Source: an uncultured Sphingomonas sp.
GTDB taxonomy: Bacteria; Pseudomonadota; Alphaproteobacteria; Sphingomonadales; Sphingomonadaceae
Assembly: GCA_913775975.1 (NCBI GenBank)
Contig: CAJYLQ010000015.1
Coordinates: forward strand, 19,491-83,490
DNA length: 64,000 nt
Direction of reading: 5' to 3'
The notes under the pieces were generated by a model. It was not told the origin of the DNA. It did not search any database and saw only the letters and a program-made list of their open reading frames with translations. Of this stretch, positions 45,442 through 54,962 are shown piece after piece. The position numbers were made by a program, and so were the translations under genes. Each line of letters begins with the position of its first letter. The first letter of the stretch is position 1.

Positions 45442-45483
45442 GCCAATGCTGGTGGCGGCTCGAAGATCGGTGGTCAAGCCGGG

Positions 45484-45876
45484 TCAGGCCGCATCCTGTT
45501 CCGGGGTTAGTAGCCACGCCAGGGCGCTCTCGCGGTCGTCGAACATCTTCAGATAGGGTTGCGGCATCAGCCGGCGGATCTGCATCTTGGCGATCGCGCT
45601 GGGGGCGACGATGCCGATCCGCCGGGCCTTCGGAAAGTTTGCCAGCCGCTCGTTCAGCCGCTTCGCCACCACCAGCGGTTGCGCCACGGGCGCACCGAAA
45701 TCCATGCGGAACAGGTAGCCGGGCCGCAGCCCCGATGCGGCGAAGGCGCGTTCCACGTCCACGCAATAGGCGTCGGCCATGGCCAGGTCGAACACGCCCG
45801 CGAACCGGATGTCGAGCAGTCCCATGTCCCGGCGAATATCGATGGTATAGATGATCAATCTCCCCCAGCCGGCCAT
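45484..45876 (-). CDS. hypothetical protein, STAS/SpoIIAA-like
   Basis: A 130-residue soluble protein between hisF and hisE. The pattern VFDLAMADAYCVDVERAFAASG, FRMDFGAPVAQPLVVAKRLNE and ARRIGIVAPSAIAKMQIRRL suggests an alternating beta/alpha fold like STAS or SpoIIAA-type domains. No catalytic motif is apparent. It is on the same strand as the his genes with gaps of only ~25 and ~40 bases, so it is probably co-transcribed. Confidence 0.7.
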   Translation of the reverse strand: MAGWGRLIIYTIDIRRDMGLLDIRFAGVFDLAMADAYCVDVERAFAASGLRPGYLFRMDFGAPVAQPLVVAKRLNERLANFPKARRIGIVAPSAIAKMQIRRLMPQPYLKMFDDRESALAWLLTPEQDAA

Positions 45877-45900
45877 GCCCCGACAAGGGTTTCGGTTTGC

Positions 45901-46662
45901 CTAACCGCCGCGGACGGGAACGCCCGCAGCGGCAAGCGCCTGGTGCGCGTCGGCGATAGACGCCTCGCCGAAATGGAAGATGGAGGCGGCGAGCACCGCA
46001 CTGGCACGGCCTTCGGTGATGCCGGCGACGAGGTCCGCCAGCGTCCCGACGCCGCCCGACGCCACGACCGGCACGCTCGTGCGATCGGCGATCGCCCGGA
46101 TCAGATCGAGGTCATAGCCACCACGTGTGCCGTCCCGGTCCATCGACGTCACCAGCAGCTCGCCCGCGCCCAGTTCCGCCAGCCGTAGCGCGTGCGCGAC
46201 GGCATCGATCCCGGTCGGGCGGCGGCCGCCATGGGTGAAGACCTCCCACCCCTCGCCGCTGCGGCGCGCGTCGATGCTCGCGACGCAGCACTGGCTGCCG
46301 AACCGCTCGGCGATGTCGGACACGACCTCCGGCCGCGACACCGCGGCGGAGTTGACGGCCACCTTGTCCGCCCCCGCCAGCAGCAGCGCGCGCGCGTCAT
46401 CCGCCGTGCGGACGCCGCCGCCCACCGTCAGCGGCATGAAGCAGACCGCCGCCGTCCGCCGCACCACGTCCAGGATCGTGCCGCGATCCTCGTGGCTGGC
46501 GGTAATGTCGAGGAAGCACAGTTCGTCCGCCCCGGCCGCGTCATAGGCACGTGCCTGTTCGACGGGATCGCCCGCATCGATCAGGTCGACAAAGTTCACG
46601 CCCTTCACCACACGTCCGCCCGCAACGTCCAGGCAGGGGATCACGCGCGCGCGAACGGTCAT
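45901..46662 (-). CDS. hisF: imidazole glycerol phosphate synthase, cyclase subunit
   Basis: A 253-residue (beta/alpha)8 barrel that with HisH makes imidazole glycerol phosphate and AICAR. The catalytic Asp in [17 protein letters not shown] and the second in [14 protein letters not shown] are both present. [19 protein letters not shown] is a phosphate-binding loop. It overlaps hisA by four bases. Confidence 0.97.
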   Translation of the reverse strand: MTVRARVIPCLDVAGGRVVKGVNFVDLIDAGDPVEQARAYDAAGADELCFLDITASHEDRGTILDVVRRTAAVCFMPLTVGGGVRTADDARALLLAGADKVAVNSAAVSRPEVVSDIAERFGSQCCVASIDARRSGEGWEVFTHGGRRPTGIDAVAHALRLAELGAGELLVTSMDRDGTRGGYDLDLIRAIADRTSVPVVASGGVGTLADLVAGITEGRASAVLAASIFHFGEASIADAHQALAAAGVPVRGG

Positions 46663-47396
46663 GCCGACGCCGCCACGCTGAGCGCCGCCGCCAGATCGAG
46701 CCGCCCGTCGTACAATGCGCGGCCGGTGATGACGCCCTCCACCCCGTCACGCGCGTGGAGCGCCAGCACGTGAATGTCCGCGATCCCCGCGACGCCGCCG
46801 CTCGCGATCACCGGGATCGACACCGCGCGCGCCAGATCCACCGTCGCCTCGACGTTGCAGCCCTTCAGCAGGCCGTCGCGGCCGACATCGGTGAACAGCA
46901 GCGCCGCGACGCCGGCATCCTCGAACCGGCGCGCCAGATCGACCGCGCTGGTCGTCGACACGTCCGCCCAGCCCTTGGTCGCGACCATGCCGTCGCGCGC
47001 ATCGACCGCGACGACGATCCCGCCCGGATAGGCGCGCGCCATGTCGCGAACGAAATCGGGCCGCTCCAGCGCCGCCGTGCCGATCACGACGCGCGCCACA
47101 CCCAGATCGAACCATGCTTCCACCGCCTCTGGCGTGCGGATGCCGCCACCCAGCTGCACATGGCCGGGAAAGGCGCGGACGATGGCGCGAACCGCGTCGC
47201 CGTTGCGGCTCTCGCCCGCAAAGGCGCCGTCGAGGTCGACGACGTGCAGGTGCCCCGCCCCCGCATCGGCGAAGGCGAGCGCCTGCGCGGCGGGATCGTC
47301 GCCATAGACGGTGGCGCGATCCATATCGCCCTCTGCCAGCCGCACGACCTGCCCAGCCTTCAGATCGATGGCGGGAAAGACAATCAGGGCCGCCAT
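46659..47396 (-). CDS. hisA: ProFAR isomerase
   Basis: A 245-residue (beta/alpha)8 isomerase converting ProFAR to [25 protein letters not shown] has the first catalytic Asp and [14 protein letters not shown] the second; [18 protein letters not shown] is a phosphate loop. The overlap with hisH upstream is 13 bases and with hisF downstream four, so the three are tightly coupled. Confidence 0.97.
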   Translation of the reverse strand: MAALIVFPAIDLKAGQVVRLAEGDMDRATVYGDDPAAQALAFADAGAGHLHVVDLDGAFAGESRNGDAVRAIVRAFPGHVQLGGGIRTPEAVEAWFDLGVARVVIGTAALERPDFVRDMARAYPGGIVVAVDARDGMVATKGWADVSTTSAVDLARRFEDAGVAALLFTDVGRDGLLKGCNVEATVDLARAVSIPVIASGGVAGIADIHVLALHARDGVEGVITGRALYDGRLDLAAALSVAASA

Positions 47397-47989
47397 GTCA
47401 GAAACCTTTCCAGCAGCGCCAGCCCGTAATGCTGGCTCTTTTCGGGGTGGAATTGCAGCCCGATCATCGTGTCGCGGCCGATCGCGGCGGTGACGGGGCC
47501 GTCATGGTCGGTCGTCGCGATCACGTCGGCCCCGTCAAAGGCATAGCTGTGGAGGAAATAGGCCTCGCCCGGAACGACCAGCGGATGGCCGGCAACGGGG
47601 ACCACGTCGTTCCAGCCCATATGCGGCACCTTCGCGGCGGGATCGGTGGGCGTCAGCCGACGCACGGTGCCCGCGATCCAGCCGAGCCCGGCATGGCTGC
47701 CGCGTTCCTCGCCGGTGTCGGCCATGAGCTGCATACCGACGCAGACGCCAAGGAACGGCGTGCCCTGCCGCCGGACGCGATCGTCCATCGCCTCGACCAT
47801 CCCCGGCACCGCGCGCAGCGCCGCCGCGCAGGCGCCGAACGCGCCGACGCCGGGCAGCACGATGCGGTCCGCGCGCGCCACCACGTCAGGGTCGGCGGTG
47901 ACGGTCAGGTCCGCGCATCCCGCCGCGCGCAGGGCATTCTCCACCGAATGGAGATTGCCCGCGCCATAGTCGATCAGGGCAAGCGTCAC
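47384..47989 (-). CDS. hisH: imidazole glycerol phosphate synthase, glutamine amidotransferase subunit
   Basis: A 201-residue glutaminase partner of HisF. Catalytic triad regions are visible: FLGVCVGMQLM with the Cys, and GLQFHPEKSQHYGL with His and Glu; LIDYGAGNLHSVENALR is the N-terminal signature. The start is a GTG overlapping the yciI stop (GTGA). Confidence 0.96.
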   Translation of the reverse strand: MTLALIDYGAGNLHSVENALRAAGCADLTVTADPDVVARADRIVLPGVGAFGACAAALRAVPGMVEAMDDRVRRQGTPFLGVCVGMQLMADTGEERGSHAGLGWIAGTVRRLTPTDPAAKVPHMGWNDVVPVAGHPLVVPGEAYFLHSYAFDGADVIATTDHDGPVTAAIGRDTMIGLQFHPEKSQHYGLALLERFLTWRP

Positions 47990-48270
47990 CCGCCGACCGC
48001 CTCCAGCCCCGGCGCGATGACGGAGGGCGCGACCTCGATGAACTGATATTCGGCCAGGCCATGGATCGCGAACGGATCGGTCGCGGCCCATTCCTCGACC
48101 TCCGCACCGTCGCCGCGCGCGATGATCATGCCGCCGGTCAGCGGCACCTGCCGCCCCGCCACCAGCAGCCGGCCATCGGCCAGCGCCTGCTTCAGCCATG
48201 CCAGATGCGCGGGCCGGTGCGCGTCGATCTGCTCGATGGGCACGACATATTTGAGGATGATGACGATCAT
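47986..48270 (-). CDS. YciI family protein
   Basis: A 94-residue small alpha/beta protein of the dimeric ferredoxin-like YciI family. Conserved points are the His in [13 protein letters not shown] and the Asp in [17 protein letters not shown], the residues proposed for catalysis in this family. It lies between hisB and hisH with four-base overlaps on both sides, so it is co-translated with the histidine genes. Its role there is not known. Confidence 0.88.
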   Translation of the reverse strand: MIVIILKYVVPIEQIDAHRPAHLAWLKQALADGRLLVAGRQVPLTGGMIIARGDGAEVEEWAATDPFAIHGLAEYQFIEVAPSVIAPGLEAVGG

Positions 48271-48881
48271 GACAGCGCTCCTTCGCTCGTGCCGCCCAGC
48301 GTGCCCTTGGTGGAGGGGATCGCATCCGACTTGCGCGGGTCGATCTCCACCGCGGTGCGCAGCGCGCGGGCCAGGCCCTTGAACGCGCTTTCGGCGATGT
48401 GGTGATTGTTCTCGCCGTGCAGCGTCTCGATGTGCAGCGTGATCCCCGCCGCCTGCGCGAAGCTGTGGAACCAGTGCTGGAACAGCTCCGTGTCCATCTC
48501 GCCCAGCTTCACCTGCGAGAATTGCGTCTTCCACACCAGCCAGGGGCGGCCGGAGATATCGAGCGCCACGCGGGTCAGCGTTTCGTCCATCGGCGACAGG
48601 GCGTCGCCATAGCGGCGGATGCCGCGCTTGTCCCCCAGCGCCCTCGCCACCGCCTCGCCGATCGCGATGCCGGTGTCCTCGACGGTGTGATGCTGGTCGA
48701 TATGCAGATCGCCCTTCGTCCGCACGTGCAGGTCGATCAGCGAGTGGCGCGACAGTTGTTCGAGCATGTGGTCGAAGAAACCGACCCCCGTCTCGATGTC
48801 GTACTGGCCGGTGCCGTCGAGGTTGACGGTGACGGCGATCTTCGTCTCGCTGGTGTCGCGGGCGATCGTGGCGGTGCGCAT
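48267..48881 (-). CDS. hisB: imidazoleglycerol-phosphate dehydratase
   Basis: A ~204-residue Mn-dependent dehydratase. [33 protein letters not shown] and [20 protein letters not shown] hold the metal-binding His and Glu residues. It is the monofunctional form without the phosphatase domain. I use the ATG of MRTATIARD, which fits family N-termini; two ATGs lie two and four codons upstream. It heads the visible his operon, divergent from sspB. Confidence 0.96.
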   Translation of the reverse strand: MRTATIARDTSETKIAVTVNLDGTGQYDIETGVGFFDHMLEQLSRHSLIDLHVRTKGDLHIDQHHTVEDTGIAIGEAVARALGDKRGIRRYGDALSPMDETLTRVALDISGRPWLVWKTQFSQVKLGEMDTELFQHWFHSFAQAAGITLHIETLHGENNHHIAESAFKGLARALRTAVEIDPRKSDAIPSTKGTLGGTSEGALS

Positions 48882-48954
48882 GGCCATCCCCATAACGCTG
48901 AAAGCGGCCCATGCAATCTTGACGGTCCCGCATCGGCACGCCTACCCATGGCGC

Positions 48955-49440
48955 ATGACCGATGGCCTGCCCGACAGCCTGATACCCTATGACGAAATCG
49001 TGCAGGAGGTGCTGCGCGGCGTCGTTGGCCGCGTGCTGGGCCAGGTGGCCGATGCCGGCGGCCTGCCGGGCGACCACCATTTCTACATCACCTTCCGCAC
49101 CCAGGCGCCCGGCGTGGACATCCCGCAGAGGCTGGTGGAGCGGTTCCCGGACGAGATGACGATCGTCCTCCAGAACCGTTACTGGGATCTGGTCGTCGAT
49201 CCGCAACGATTCTCGGTCGGGCTCAGCTTCAATCAGGTGCCGTCGAAGCTGGTCGTCCCCTATTCGGCGATCACCGGCTTCCACGATCCGGCGGTCAATT
49301 TCGAACTGCGCTTCCCCGCGGAGGACGCGGCGGAGGAGCTGGTCGAAATCCATGAGGAGGCCCGCAACGACGGCCCCGTGGCGCAGCCGGTCGAGGACGG
49401 ATCGAACGTCGTCAGCGTGGATTTCAAACGCAAGAAATAA
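48955..49440 (+). CDS. sspB: SspB family ClpXP adaptor protein
   Basis: A 161-residue protein of the alphaproteobacterial SspB form. HHFYITFRTQAPGVDIPQRL and DEMTIVLQNRYWDLVVDPQRF and FSVGLSFNQVPSKLVVPY form the substrate-binding dimer domain; after a flexible acidic linker the tail VVSVDFKRKK is the ClpX-docking motif. It delivers ssrA-tagged and other substrates to ClpXP. It is divergent from hisB. Confidence 0.9.
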   Translation: MTDGLPDSLIPYDEIVQEVLRGVVGRVLGQVADAGGLPGDHHFYITFRTQAPGVDIPQRLVERFPDEMTIVLQNRYWDLVVDPQRFSVGLSFNQVPSKLVVPYSAITGFHDPAVNFELRFPAEDAAEELVEIHEEARNDGPVAQPVEDGSNVVSVDFKRKK

Positions 49441-49445
49441 GGCCG

Positions 49446-49468
49446 GGGCGTCGCCGCCTGCGACGCCC
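49446..49468 (+). terminator. stem-loop after sspB
   Basis: A perfect 9-bp stem GGGCGTCGC/GCGACGCCC with a 5-base loop starts six bases after the sspB stop. No U-tract follows, so termination is plausible but not certain. Confidence 0.5.
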
Positions 49469-49532
49469 GCCTCCCGACATCGTCGCGCCGACGCCGCCGG
49501 GCCCGCGCCCATAACCCGCTCGGGGTCTGCGG

Positions 49533-49569
49533 CCCCGTGGACGCCGGCATCTGCCCGGCATCCACGGGG
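49533..49569. terminator. long stem-loop between sspB and adenosine kinase
   Basis: A 15-bp stem (CCCCGTGGA/TCCACGGGG, then one C-A mismatch and GCCGG/CCGGC) with a 7-base loop sits eight bases beyond the stop of the minus-strand kinase gene. Without a T-run it may be a bidirectional barrier between the convergent genes. Confidence 0.5.
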
Positions 49570-49577
49570 GCAGCGCC

Positions 49578-50570
49578 TTACAGCTTCGCCGCCAGCGCCT
49601 TCAGGTCTACCTGCGGACGCGCACCAAAATGGCCGATGATCTCCGCCGCGCACAGTGCGCCCAGCTTCAGCGAGGTTTCTAGATCGCGGCCCTGCGCCTG
49701 ACCGTGGAAGAAGCCGGCGGCGAACAGGTCGCCCGCGCCGGTCGTGTCGACGACCTGCTCGACCGGCTCGGCCGGCACGGTCACGCGATCGCCGTCGCGA
49801 ATCGCCAGCGCGCCCTTTTCCGCCAGCGTCACGACCAACGTTTCCACCTTCGGTGCCAGCGCCGCGATCGCGGATTCGAGGTCGGCGGTTTCGGTCAGCG
49901 ACATCGCCTCCGCCTCGTTGGCGAAGATCAGGTCGATCATGCCGCCGTCGATCAGCGCATGGAAATCGGCGCGATGCCGGTCGATCACGAATTCGGCGGA
50001 CGCGGTGAACGCCACCTTGCGTCCCGCCTCGCGTGCGACCGCGATCGCCTGACGCATCGCCGCGCGCGGCTCTTCGGGATCCCAGAGATAGCCTTCGATA
50101 TACAGATATGCCGCATCCGCGATCAGGTCGCGGTCCAGCGCGTCGGCGGGCAGATAGTGCGAGGCGCCGAGGAAGGTGTTCATCGTGCGCTGGCCATCGG
50201 GCGTCACGAAGATCATGCAGCGCCCCGTCGTCGGCGACCCCGCCCGCGACGGCGTGTCGAAGCGGACGCCCGCCGCGCGGATGTCATGCGCGAACACTTC
50301 GCCCAACTGGTCGTCGGCCACCTGCCCGATAAAGGCGCCCCGCCCGCCCAGCGCGGCAAGGCCCGCCAGCGTGTTCGCGGCCGATCCGCCCGAAATCTCG
50401 CGGCCGGGCCCCATCTTCGCATAGAGCGCGTCGGCCTCCTCGGGCGAGAAGACGAGCTGCATCGCGCCCTTCGTCATCCCCTCCCCGGCCAGAAAAGCAT
50501 CGTCCGACTGGGCGAGGATATCGACGATGGCGTTGCCGATGGCGACGACGTCATAGGCGGGCTGGGTCAA
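49578..50570 (-). CDS. PfkB family adenosine kinase
   Basis: A 330-residue sugar/nucleoside kinase. GGSAANTLAGLAALGGRGAF is the first PfkB signature region and VVDTTGAGDLFAAGFFHG the second, with the catalytic Asp in GAGD. The overall form is that of the adenosine-kinase-like PfkB proteins of alphaproteobacteria. Phosphorylation of adenosine to AMP is the likely role. Confidence 0.9.
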   Translation of the reverse strand: MTQPAYDVVAIGNAIVDILAQSDDAFLAGEGMTKGAMQLVFSPEEADALYAKMGPGREISGGSAANTLAGLAALGGRGAFIGQVADDQLGEVFAHDIRAAGVRFDTPSRAGSPTTGRCMIFVTPDGQRTMNTFLGASHYLPADALDRDLIADAAYLYIEGYLWDPEEPRAAMRQAIAVAREAGRKVAFTASAEFVIDRHRADFHALIDGGMIDLIFANEAEAMSLTETADLESAIAALAPKVETLVVTLAEKGALAIRDGDRVTVPAEPVEQVVDTTGAGDLFAAGFFHGQAQGRDLETSLKLGALCAAEIIGHFGARPQVDLKALAAKL

Positions 50571-50674
50571 GATGCGGAAACTCCGGGAATGAAGGATGTG
50601 GCGTGGCGATAGAGAGGCCGCGCCCCTTCCGCAATGTTGACGAGGGTGGCGGGGCGCGCCATCGCTGGCGGCCG

Positions 50675-51349
50675 ATGCTGCGCTATTTCCTCCTGTCGGT
50701 CCGGCAGCTCGGCGACCGGGCGGTGGTCTGGGTGCTGGTGAAGTCGCTGGCCCTGACCGGCGGGCTTTTCGCGGTCGCCGGCTATGCGACCTATCGCATC
50801 CTCAAGAAGCTGTTCTTCGACTGGCGCGGCCAGTCGGCGATGGGGCTGGCCGTTGCCTTCGCCGCGGTCGTCACGCTGATCGCGCTGTGGTTGCTGTTCC
50901 GCGCCGTCGCCATCGCCGTCATCGGCATATTCGCGGACGAGGTGGTGGAGGCGGTGGAGCGTCGCCACTACCCCGCCGCGCTGGCGGCCGCCCGCCCCGT
51001 TCCGGCCGCACGCGCGGCGATGATGGGGGCGGCGTCGGTCGGGCGGGTCGCGCTGGTCAATCTGGTGATGCTGCCGGTCTATGTGGCGTTGCTGCTGACC
51101 GGGATCGGCACCGCCGCCGCGTTCCTGCTGGTCAATGGCTGGCTGCTGGGCCGCGACCTGGGCGACATGGTCGCCGCCCGGCACATGAGCCGTGCCGCCC
51201 TGCCCGGATGGCGCAAGCGAACGGGCGGCCGCCGCTTCCTGCTGGGACTGGCGGACGCGCTGCTATTCGCCGTGCCGGGGCTGAACCTGCTCGCCCCCGT
51301 GCTGGGCGCGGCGATGGCGACGCACATGTTTCACAGCCAGCCACGATGA
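50675..51349 (+). CDS. EI24/CysZ-like membrane protein
   Basis: A ~224-residue inner-membrane protein of the EI24 (CysZ) family, with hydrophobic segments near residues 20-40, 60-85, 125-155 and 185-205. The conserved WLLGRDLGDMVAARHM region is typical. CysZ members are sulfate channels, but many EI24 proteins are uncharacterised. I use the ATG of MLRYFLLSVRQLGDR; an upstream GTG would add 24 hydrophilic residues. Its stop overlaps an in-frame ATG of the lipoprotein gene. Confidence 0.8.
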   Translation: MLRYFLLSVRQLGDRAVVWVLVKSLALTGGLFAVAGYATYRILKKLFFDWRGQSAMGLAVAFAAVVTLIALWLLFRAVAIAVIGIFADEVVEAVERRHYPAALAAARPVPAARAAMMGAASVGRVALVNLVMLPVYVALLLTGIGTAAAFLLVNGWLLGRDLGDMVAARHMSRAALPGWRKRTGGRRFLLGLADALLFAVPGLNLLAPVLGAAMATHMFHSQPR

Positions 51350-51360
51350 GGGCCCCCGCG

Positions 51361-51729
51361 ATGAAGAAGTCGCTTTCGCTCGCCGTGCTGACGGCGCTGT
51401 CCGCCTGCGCGACGCCCGTGCCCACGGTGCCGCAGAACAGCGCACCGCCGCCACCCGCCTACTCCGCGATCGGGCTGGAGCGGGTCGTCGGTCAGACCGC
51501 GGCGCAGCTGACGCAGCTGTTCGGGCAACCCGATGCCGATGTGCGGGAGGGGACGGCGCGCAAGCTGCAGTTCGGCAGCGGCATCTGCGTGCTCGACGTG
51601 TATCTTTATCCCGAGCGGGAGGGCGCGGAACCGCGCGTGACCTATCTCGATGCGCGGGAGCCCGATGGCAGCGCGATCGACCGGGCCAGCTGCGTCGCCG
51701 CGCTTACCCGGCGGCCGGGCGCGCGCTGA
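51361..51729 (+). CDS. small lipoprotein, hypothetical
   Basis: A 122-residue protein with a lipoprotein signal: [16 protein letters not shown], lipobox LSAC with Cys16. A Pro-rich linker follows, then a small domain with [22 protein letters not shown] and [16 protein letters not shown], resembling the SmpA/BamE-like fold seen in several small outer-membrane lipoproteins. An alternative ATG five codons upstream overlaps the EI24 stop. Function unknown. Confidence 0.75.
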   Translation: MKKSLSLAVLTALSACATPVPTVPQNSAPPPPAYSAIGLERVVGQTAAQLTQLFGQPDADVREGTARKLQFGSGICVLDVYLYPEREGAEPRVTYLDAREPDGSAIDRASCVAALTRRPGAR

Positions 51730-52759
51730 GCCGCGCCAGCGCCCAGCCCGCCGCATCGCGCACCGCATCGTCGGGATCGTCGACCAGCGCCGCCAGTGCC
51801 GGGACCAGCGCCGCATCCCCGCTATTGCCCGCCGCGATCGCCGCATTGCGCACCATCCGGTCACGCCCGATCCGCTTGATCGGGGAGCCGGCGAAAACGG
51901 TGCGGAAATCGGCATCGTCGAGCGCCAGCAGGTCGGCCAGCTCCGGCGCAGCCAGTTCGGCGCGTGGCGCGAAGGCCAGATTGGCCGCCGCCGCCGCCGC
52001 GAACTTGTTCCACGGGCAGACCGCCAGACAATCGTCGCAGCCATAGATACGGTTGCCGATCCCTTCGCGAAACGCCTCCGGAATGGGCCCGCGATGCTCG
52101 ATCGTCAGATAGGAGATGCACCGCCGCGCATCGAGCCGATAGGGCGCCGGGAAGGCATCGGTCGGGCATGCCCGCTGGCAGGCATCGCAACTGCCGCATC
52201 GATCGCGGCCGGGCGCGTCCGGCTCCAGCGCCAGCGTGGTGTAGAGCGCGCCGAGGAACAGCCAGCTGCCATGATCGCGACTGACCAGATTGGTGTGCTT
52301 GCCCTGCCAGCCGATCCCGGCCGCCTCCGCCAGCGGCTTTTCCATCACGGGCGCGGTGTCGACGAAGACCTTGAGATCGCACGGCGCCTCCGCCACCAGC
52401 CAGCGGCCCAGCGCCTTGAGCGCGCGCTTTACGACGTCGTGATAGTCGCCGCCCTGGGCATAGACGCTGATCCGGCCGACATCCCCCTGCCCCGCCAGCG
52501 CCAGCGGATCGGCGGCGGGGGCGTAGCTCATGCCAAGCGACACCACGCTACGCACCTCGGGCCAAAGGCCGGCGGGGCTTTCGCGGTGATGCGCGCGTTC
52601 TTCCATCCAGATCATGTCGCCATGGCAGCCCTCGGCCAGCCACTGGCGCAGCCGTGCGCCCGATCGCGGCGCGGCGCCGGCATCCGCGATGCCGCAGGCC
52701 GCAAAGCCCAGTTCGGCGGCCTTCGCCTTGATTCCGCGTTCGATCTTGCCGTCCGTCAC
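51704..52759 (-). CDS. queG: epoxyqueuosine reductase
   Basis: A ~351-residue cobalamin-dependent iron-sulfur enzyme that reduces epoxyqueuosine to queuosine in tRNA. Two [4Fe-4S] motifs are present, [16 protein letters not shown] and [15 protein letters not shown]-terminal HEAT-like repeat ([20 protein letters not shown]) binds tRNA in family structures. The likely start is a GTG (VTDGKIERG); an upstream GTG three residues earlier in frame cannot be excluded. It is convergent with the lipoprotein gene, with a 26-base overlap. Confidence 0.93.
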   Translation of the reverse strand: MTDGKIERGIKAKAAELGFAACGIADAGAAPRSGARLRQWLAEGCHGDMIWMEERAHHRESPAGLWPEVRSVVSLGMSYAPAADPLALAGQGDVGRISVYAQGGDYHDVVKRALKALGRWLVAEAPCDLKVFVDTAPVMEKPLAEAAGIGWQGKHTNLVSRDHGSWLFLGALYTTLALEPDAPGRDRCGSCDACQRACPTDAFPAPYRLDARRCISYLTIEHRGPIPEAFREGIGNRIYGCDDCLAVCPWNKFAAAAAANLAFAPRAELAAPELADLLALDDADFRTVFAGSPIKRIGRDRMVRNAAIAAGNSGDAALVPALAALVDDPDDAVRDAAGWALARLSARPAAG

Positions 52760-52798
52760 GCCGCCCCGTACCACGGAGGCCACGGCGGGAGGAAGAGT

Positions 52799-53734
52799 TT
52801 GGCTGACGCATGGGCGGTCATCGCCGAGGGGCTGGTGAAACGGTTCGAGGATCGCCAGGTCGTAGATGGCGTCGACCTGATGGTGCCCTCCGGCGCTATC
52901 TATGGCGTGCTCGGCCCGAACGGCGCCGGCAAGACGACGACGCTCAGAATGCTGCTGGGGATCATCGAGCCGGATGGCGGGCGGCGGACGCTGCTGGGCC
53001 ATGACCGGCCGCGCGATGCCGGCGACCGCGTCGGCTATCTGCCCGAGGAACGCGGCCTGTATCCGGCGATGAAGGCGCGCGAGGCGATCGCCTTCATGGG
53101 CGCGCTGCGCGGCCTGCCCTGGGGCGAGGGCCGCCGCCGCGCGGGTGAGATGCTGGAACGGGCGGGCCTTGCCCATGCCGCCGACGAAAAGGTGCGAAAG
53201 CTGTCGAAGGGGATGGCGCAGCTGGTCCAGCTGCTGGGCTCCGTCGTCCATCGCCCCGACCTGATCGTGCTCGACGAGCCGTTTTCGGGCCTCGATCCGG
53301 TCAACCAGGAGAAGCTGGAGGCGCTGATCCTGGCGGAGCGCGATCGTGGCGCGACGATCCTGTTCTCCACCCATGTCATGGCCCATGCGGAGCGGCTGTG
53401 CGACCGGCTGGCGATCATCGCCGGCGGCCGGCGCCGGTTCGAGGGGACGGTGGACGATGCCCGCGCCACCCTGCCCGCGCACGTCCATTACACGCCGCAT
53501 CGTCCCGATCCCGGCATCGCCGCGCTGTTGCCGGCGGACGCCGCGCCGCGTGGCGACGGCTGGCGCTTCGCGCTGCCGGACGGGGGGATCGAGCCGCTGC
53601 TCGTGCCGCTGATCGAGGCGGGGCATGGCATCGCCGGCCTGACGATCGAACGCCCCACGCTGCACGAGGCGTTCGTGCGAATCGTCGGCGCGACGACGGA
53701 CGAACGCTTCGCGCCGCGGAAGCAGGCGGCATGA
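52799..53734 (+). CDS. ABC transporter ATP-binding protein (ABC-2 type)
   Basis: A 311-residue ATPase. Walker A is GPNGAGKTT, the signature is LSKGMAQ and Walker B is [28 protein letters not shown] is the Q-loop region. A C-terminal ~80-residue domain resembles DUF4162 of Na+-export-type ABC proteins (NatA-like). The start is a TTG chosen because a strong GGGAGGAAG site lies six bases upstream and no ATG is in frame nearby. It is coupled to the permease (ATGA). Confidence 0.92.
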   Translation: MADAWAVIAEGLVKRFEDRQVVDGVDLMVPSGAIYGVLGPNGAGKTTTLRMLLGIIEPDGGRRTLLGHDRPRDAGDRVGYLPEERGLYPAMKAREAIAFMGALRGLPWGEGRRRAGEMLERAGLAHAADEKVRKLSKGMAQLVQLLGSVVHRPDLIVLDEPFSGLDPVNQEKLEALILAERDRGATILFSTHVMAHAERLCDRLAIIAGGRRRFEGTVDDARATLPAHVHYTPHRPDPGIAALLPADAAPRGDGWRFALPDGGIEPLLVPLIEAGHGIAGLTIERPTLHEAFVRIVGATTDERFAPRKQAA

Positions 53735-54957
53735 GCCCCGCCCGCCGCGCGCTACGCCAGACGCTGACGATCGCCCGCCGCGATTTCATCGCGACCGTCT
53801 TCACGCCCGTCTTTCTCCTCTTCCTGTTCGCGCCCGCGCTGATCGGCACGATGAGCGCGGTCGGCGGGGTGGGCGCGGCGAGCATGAGCGACGGCGCCGC
53901 CGACCGATCGCGCATCGTCGCGATCGTCGCCGCCCGGGATGCCGATCCGCTGCGCCGGCAGGACCAGCGGCTGCGTCACCTGTTCCGACCCGATGACGCG
54001 CCCGCGCCACTCGCCGTCACCATCGCGACCGCCGATCCGGCGGCACAGGCGCGCGCCGCGCTGTCCGGGGGGCGGGTCGACGTCCATGCCGTGCTCTACG
54101 GCCCGCTCGACCGGCCGACGATCCTCGTGCCGCCGCAGACGCGCTACGCCGATGCCTATCTGGAGGCACTGGCGCAGGCGACGGTGGCCGCCGCGCGCCC
54201 CGACGCCGTCACCGTCCGCGCCGCCCGCATCGCGGTGCGCCCGCCCGAACATTCGGCGGGCGGGCAACATCAGTCGGGCTTCATCGCGGTGTTCGGAATC
54301 TTCTTCCTGACGCTGTTCCTTGCGGGGCAGGTGGTGGGCACGATGGCGGAGGAACGGAACAACAAGGTGATCGAGGTACTCGCCGCCGCCGTGCCGCTGG
54401 AGGCGGTGTTCGCGGGAAAGCTGATCGGCATGTTCGGCGTCGCGGTGTTGTTCATCACCTTCTGGGGGACGGTGCTGGGCCAGATTCTGTCGCTGGTGCC
54501 GGGCGACATGGCCGCCGGACTGGGTGCGCTGGCGCCCGCGGTGGGGACGCCCGTCTTCGTGATGCTGTTCGCCGCCTATTTTTCGATGGCCTATCTGCTG
54601 CTGGGCTCCGTCTTCCTTGGCGTTGGCGCGCAGGCGTCGACGATGCGGGAGATCCAGATGCTGTCGCTGCCGATCACATTGGTGCAGGTCGGCATGTTCG
54701 CGCTCGCCAGCGCCGCCGCGCGGCAACCGGGCAGCGTGCTGGCGATGGTCGCGGAAATCTTCCCCCTCTCCTCGCCCTTCGCCATGGCCGGCCGGGCGGC
54801 CAATTCCCCCGAGGTCTGGCCGCATCTGCTGGCGCTCGGCTGGCAGGCGATCTGGGTCGCCGCCTTCATCGCGGCGGGCGCGCGGCTGTTCCGGCGCGGC
54901 GTGCTGCAATCGGGCGGCGGTCGCCCCTTCTGGCGGCGCCGGCGCGCACCTATCTGA
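53731..54957 (+). CDS. ABC-2 type transporter permease (NatB-like)
   Basis: A 408-residue permease. One N-terminal membrane helix ([20 protein letters not shown]) is followed by a ~160-residue extracytoplasmic domain, then about five helices. [21 protein letters not shown] is the hallmark of NatB-like ABC-2 permeases, which in characterised members export Na+ or drugs. Together with the upstream ATPase it forms a complete exporter; substrate unknown. Confidence 0.92.
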   Translation: MSPARRALRQTLTIARRDFIATVFTPVFLLFLFAPALIGTMSAVGGVGAASMSDGAADRSRIVAIVAARDADPLRRQDQRLRHLFRPDDAPAPLAVTIATADPAAQARAALSGGRVDVHAVLYGPLDRPTILVPPQTRYADAYLEALAQATVAAARPDAVTVRAARIAVRPPEHSAGGQHQSGFIAVFGIFFLTLFLAGQVVGTMAEERNNKVIEVLAAAVPLEAVFAGKLIGMFGVAVLFITFWGTVLGQILSLVPGDMAAGLGALAPAVGTPVFVMLFAAYFSMAYLLLGSVFLGVGAQASTMREIQMLSLPITLVQVGMFALASAAARQPGSVLAMVAEIFPLSSPFAMAGRAANSPEVWPHLLALGWQAIWVAAFIAAGARLFRRGVLQSGGGRPFWRRRRAPI

Positions 54958-54962
54958 AGGGT

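Noticed and set aside
51704..53665. A 653-codon minus-strand frame extending queG upstream across the ABC ATPase gene
   Set aside because: The extension has no QueG-like sequence and is antisense to a gene with complete Walker motifs.
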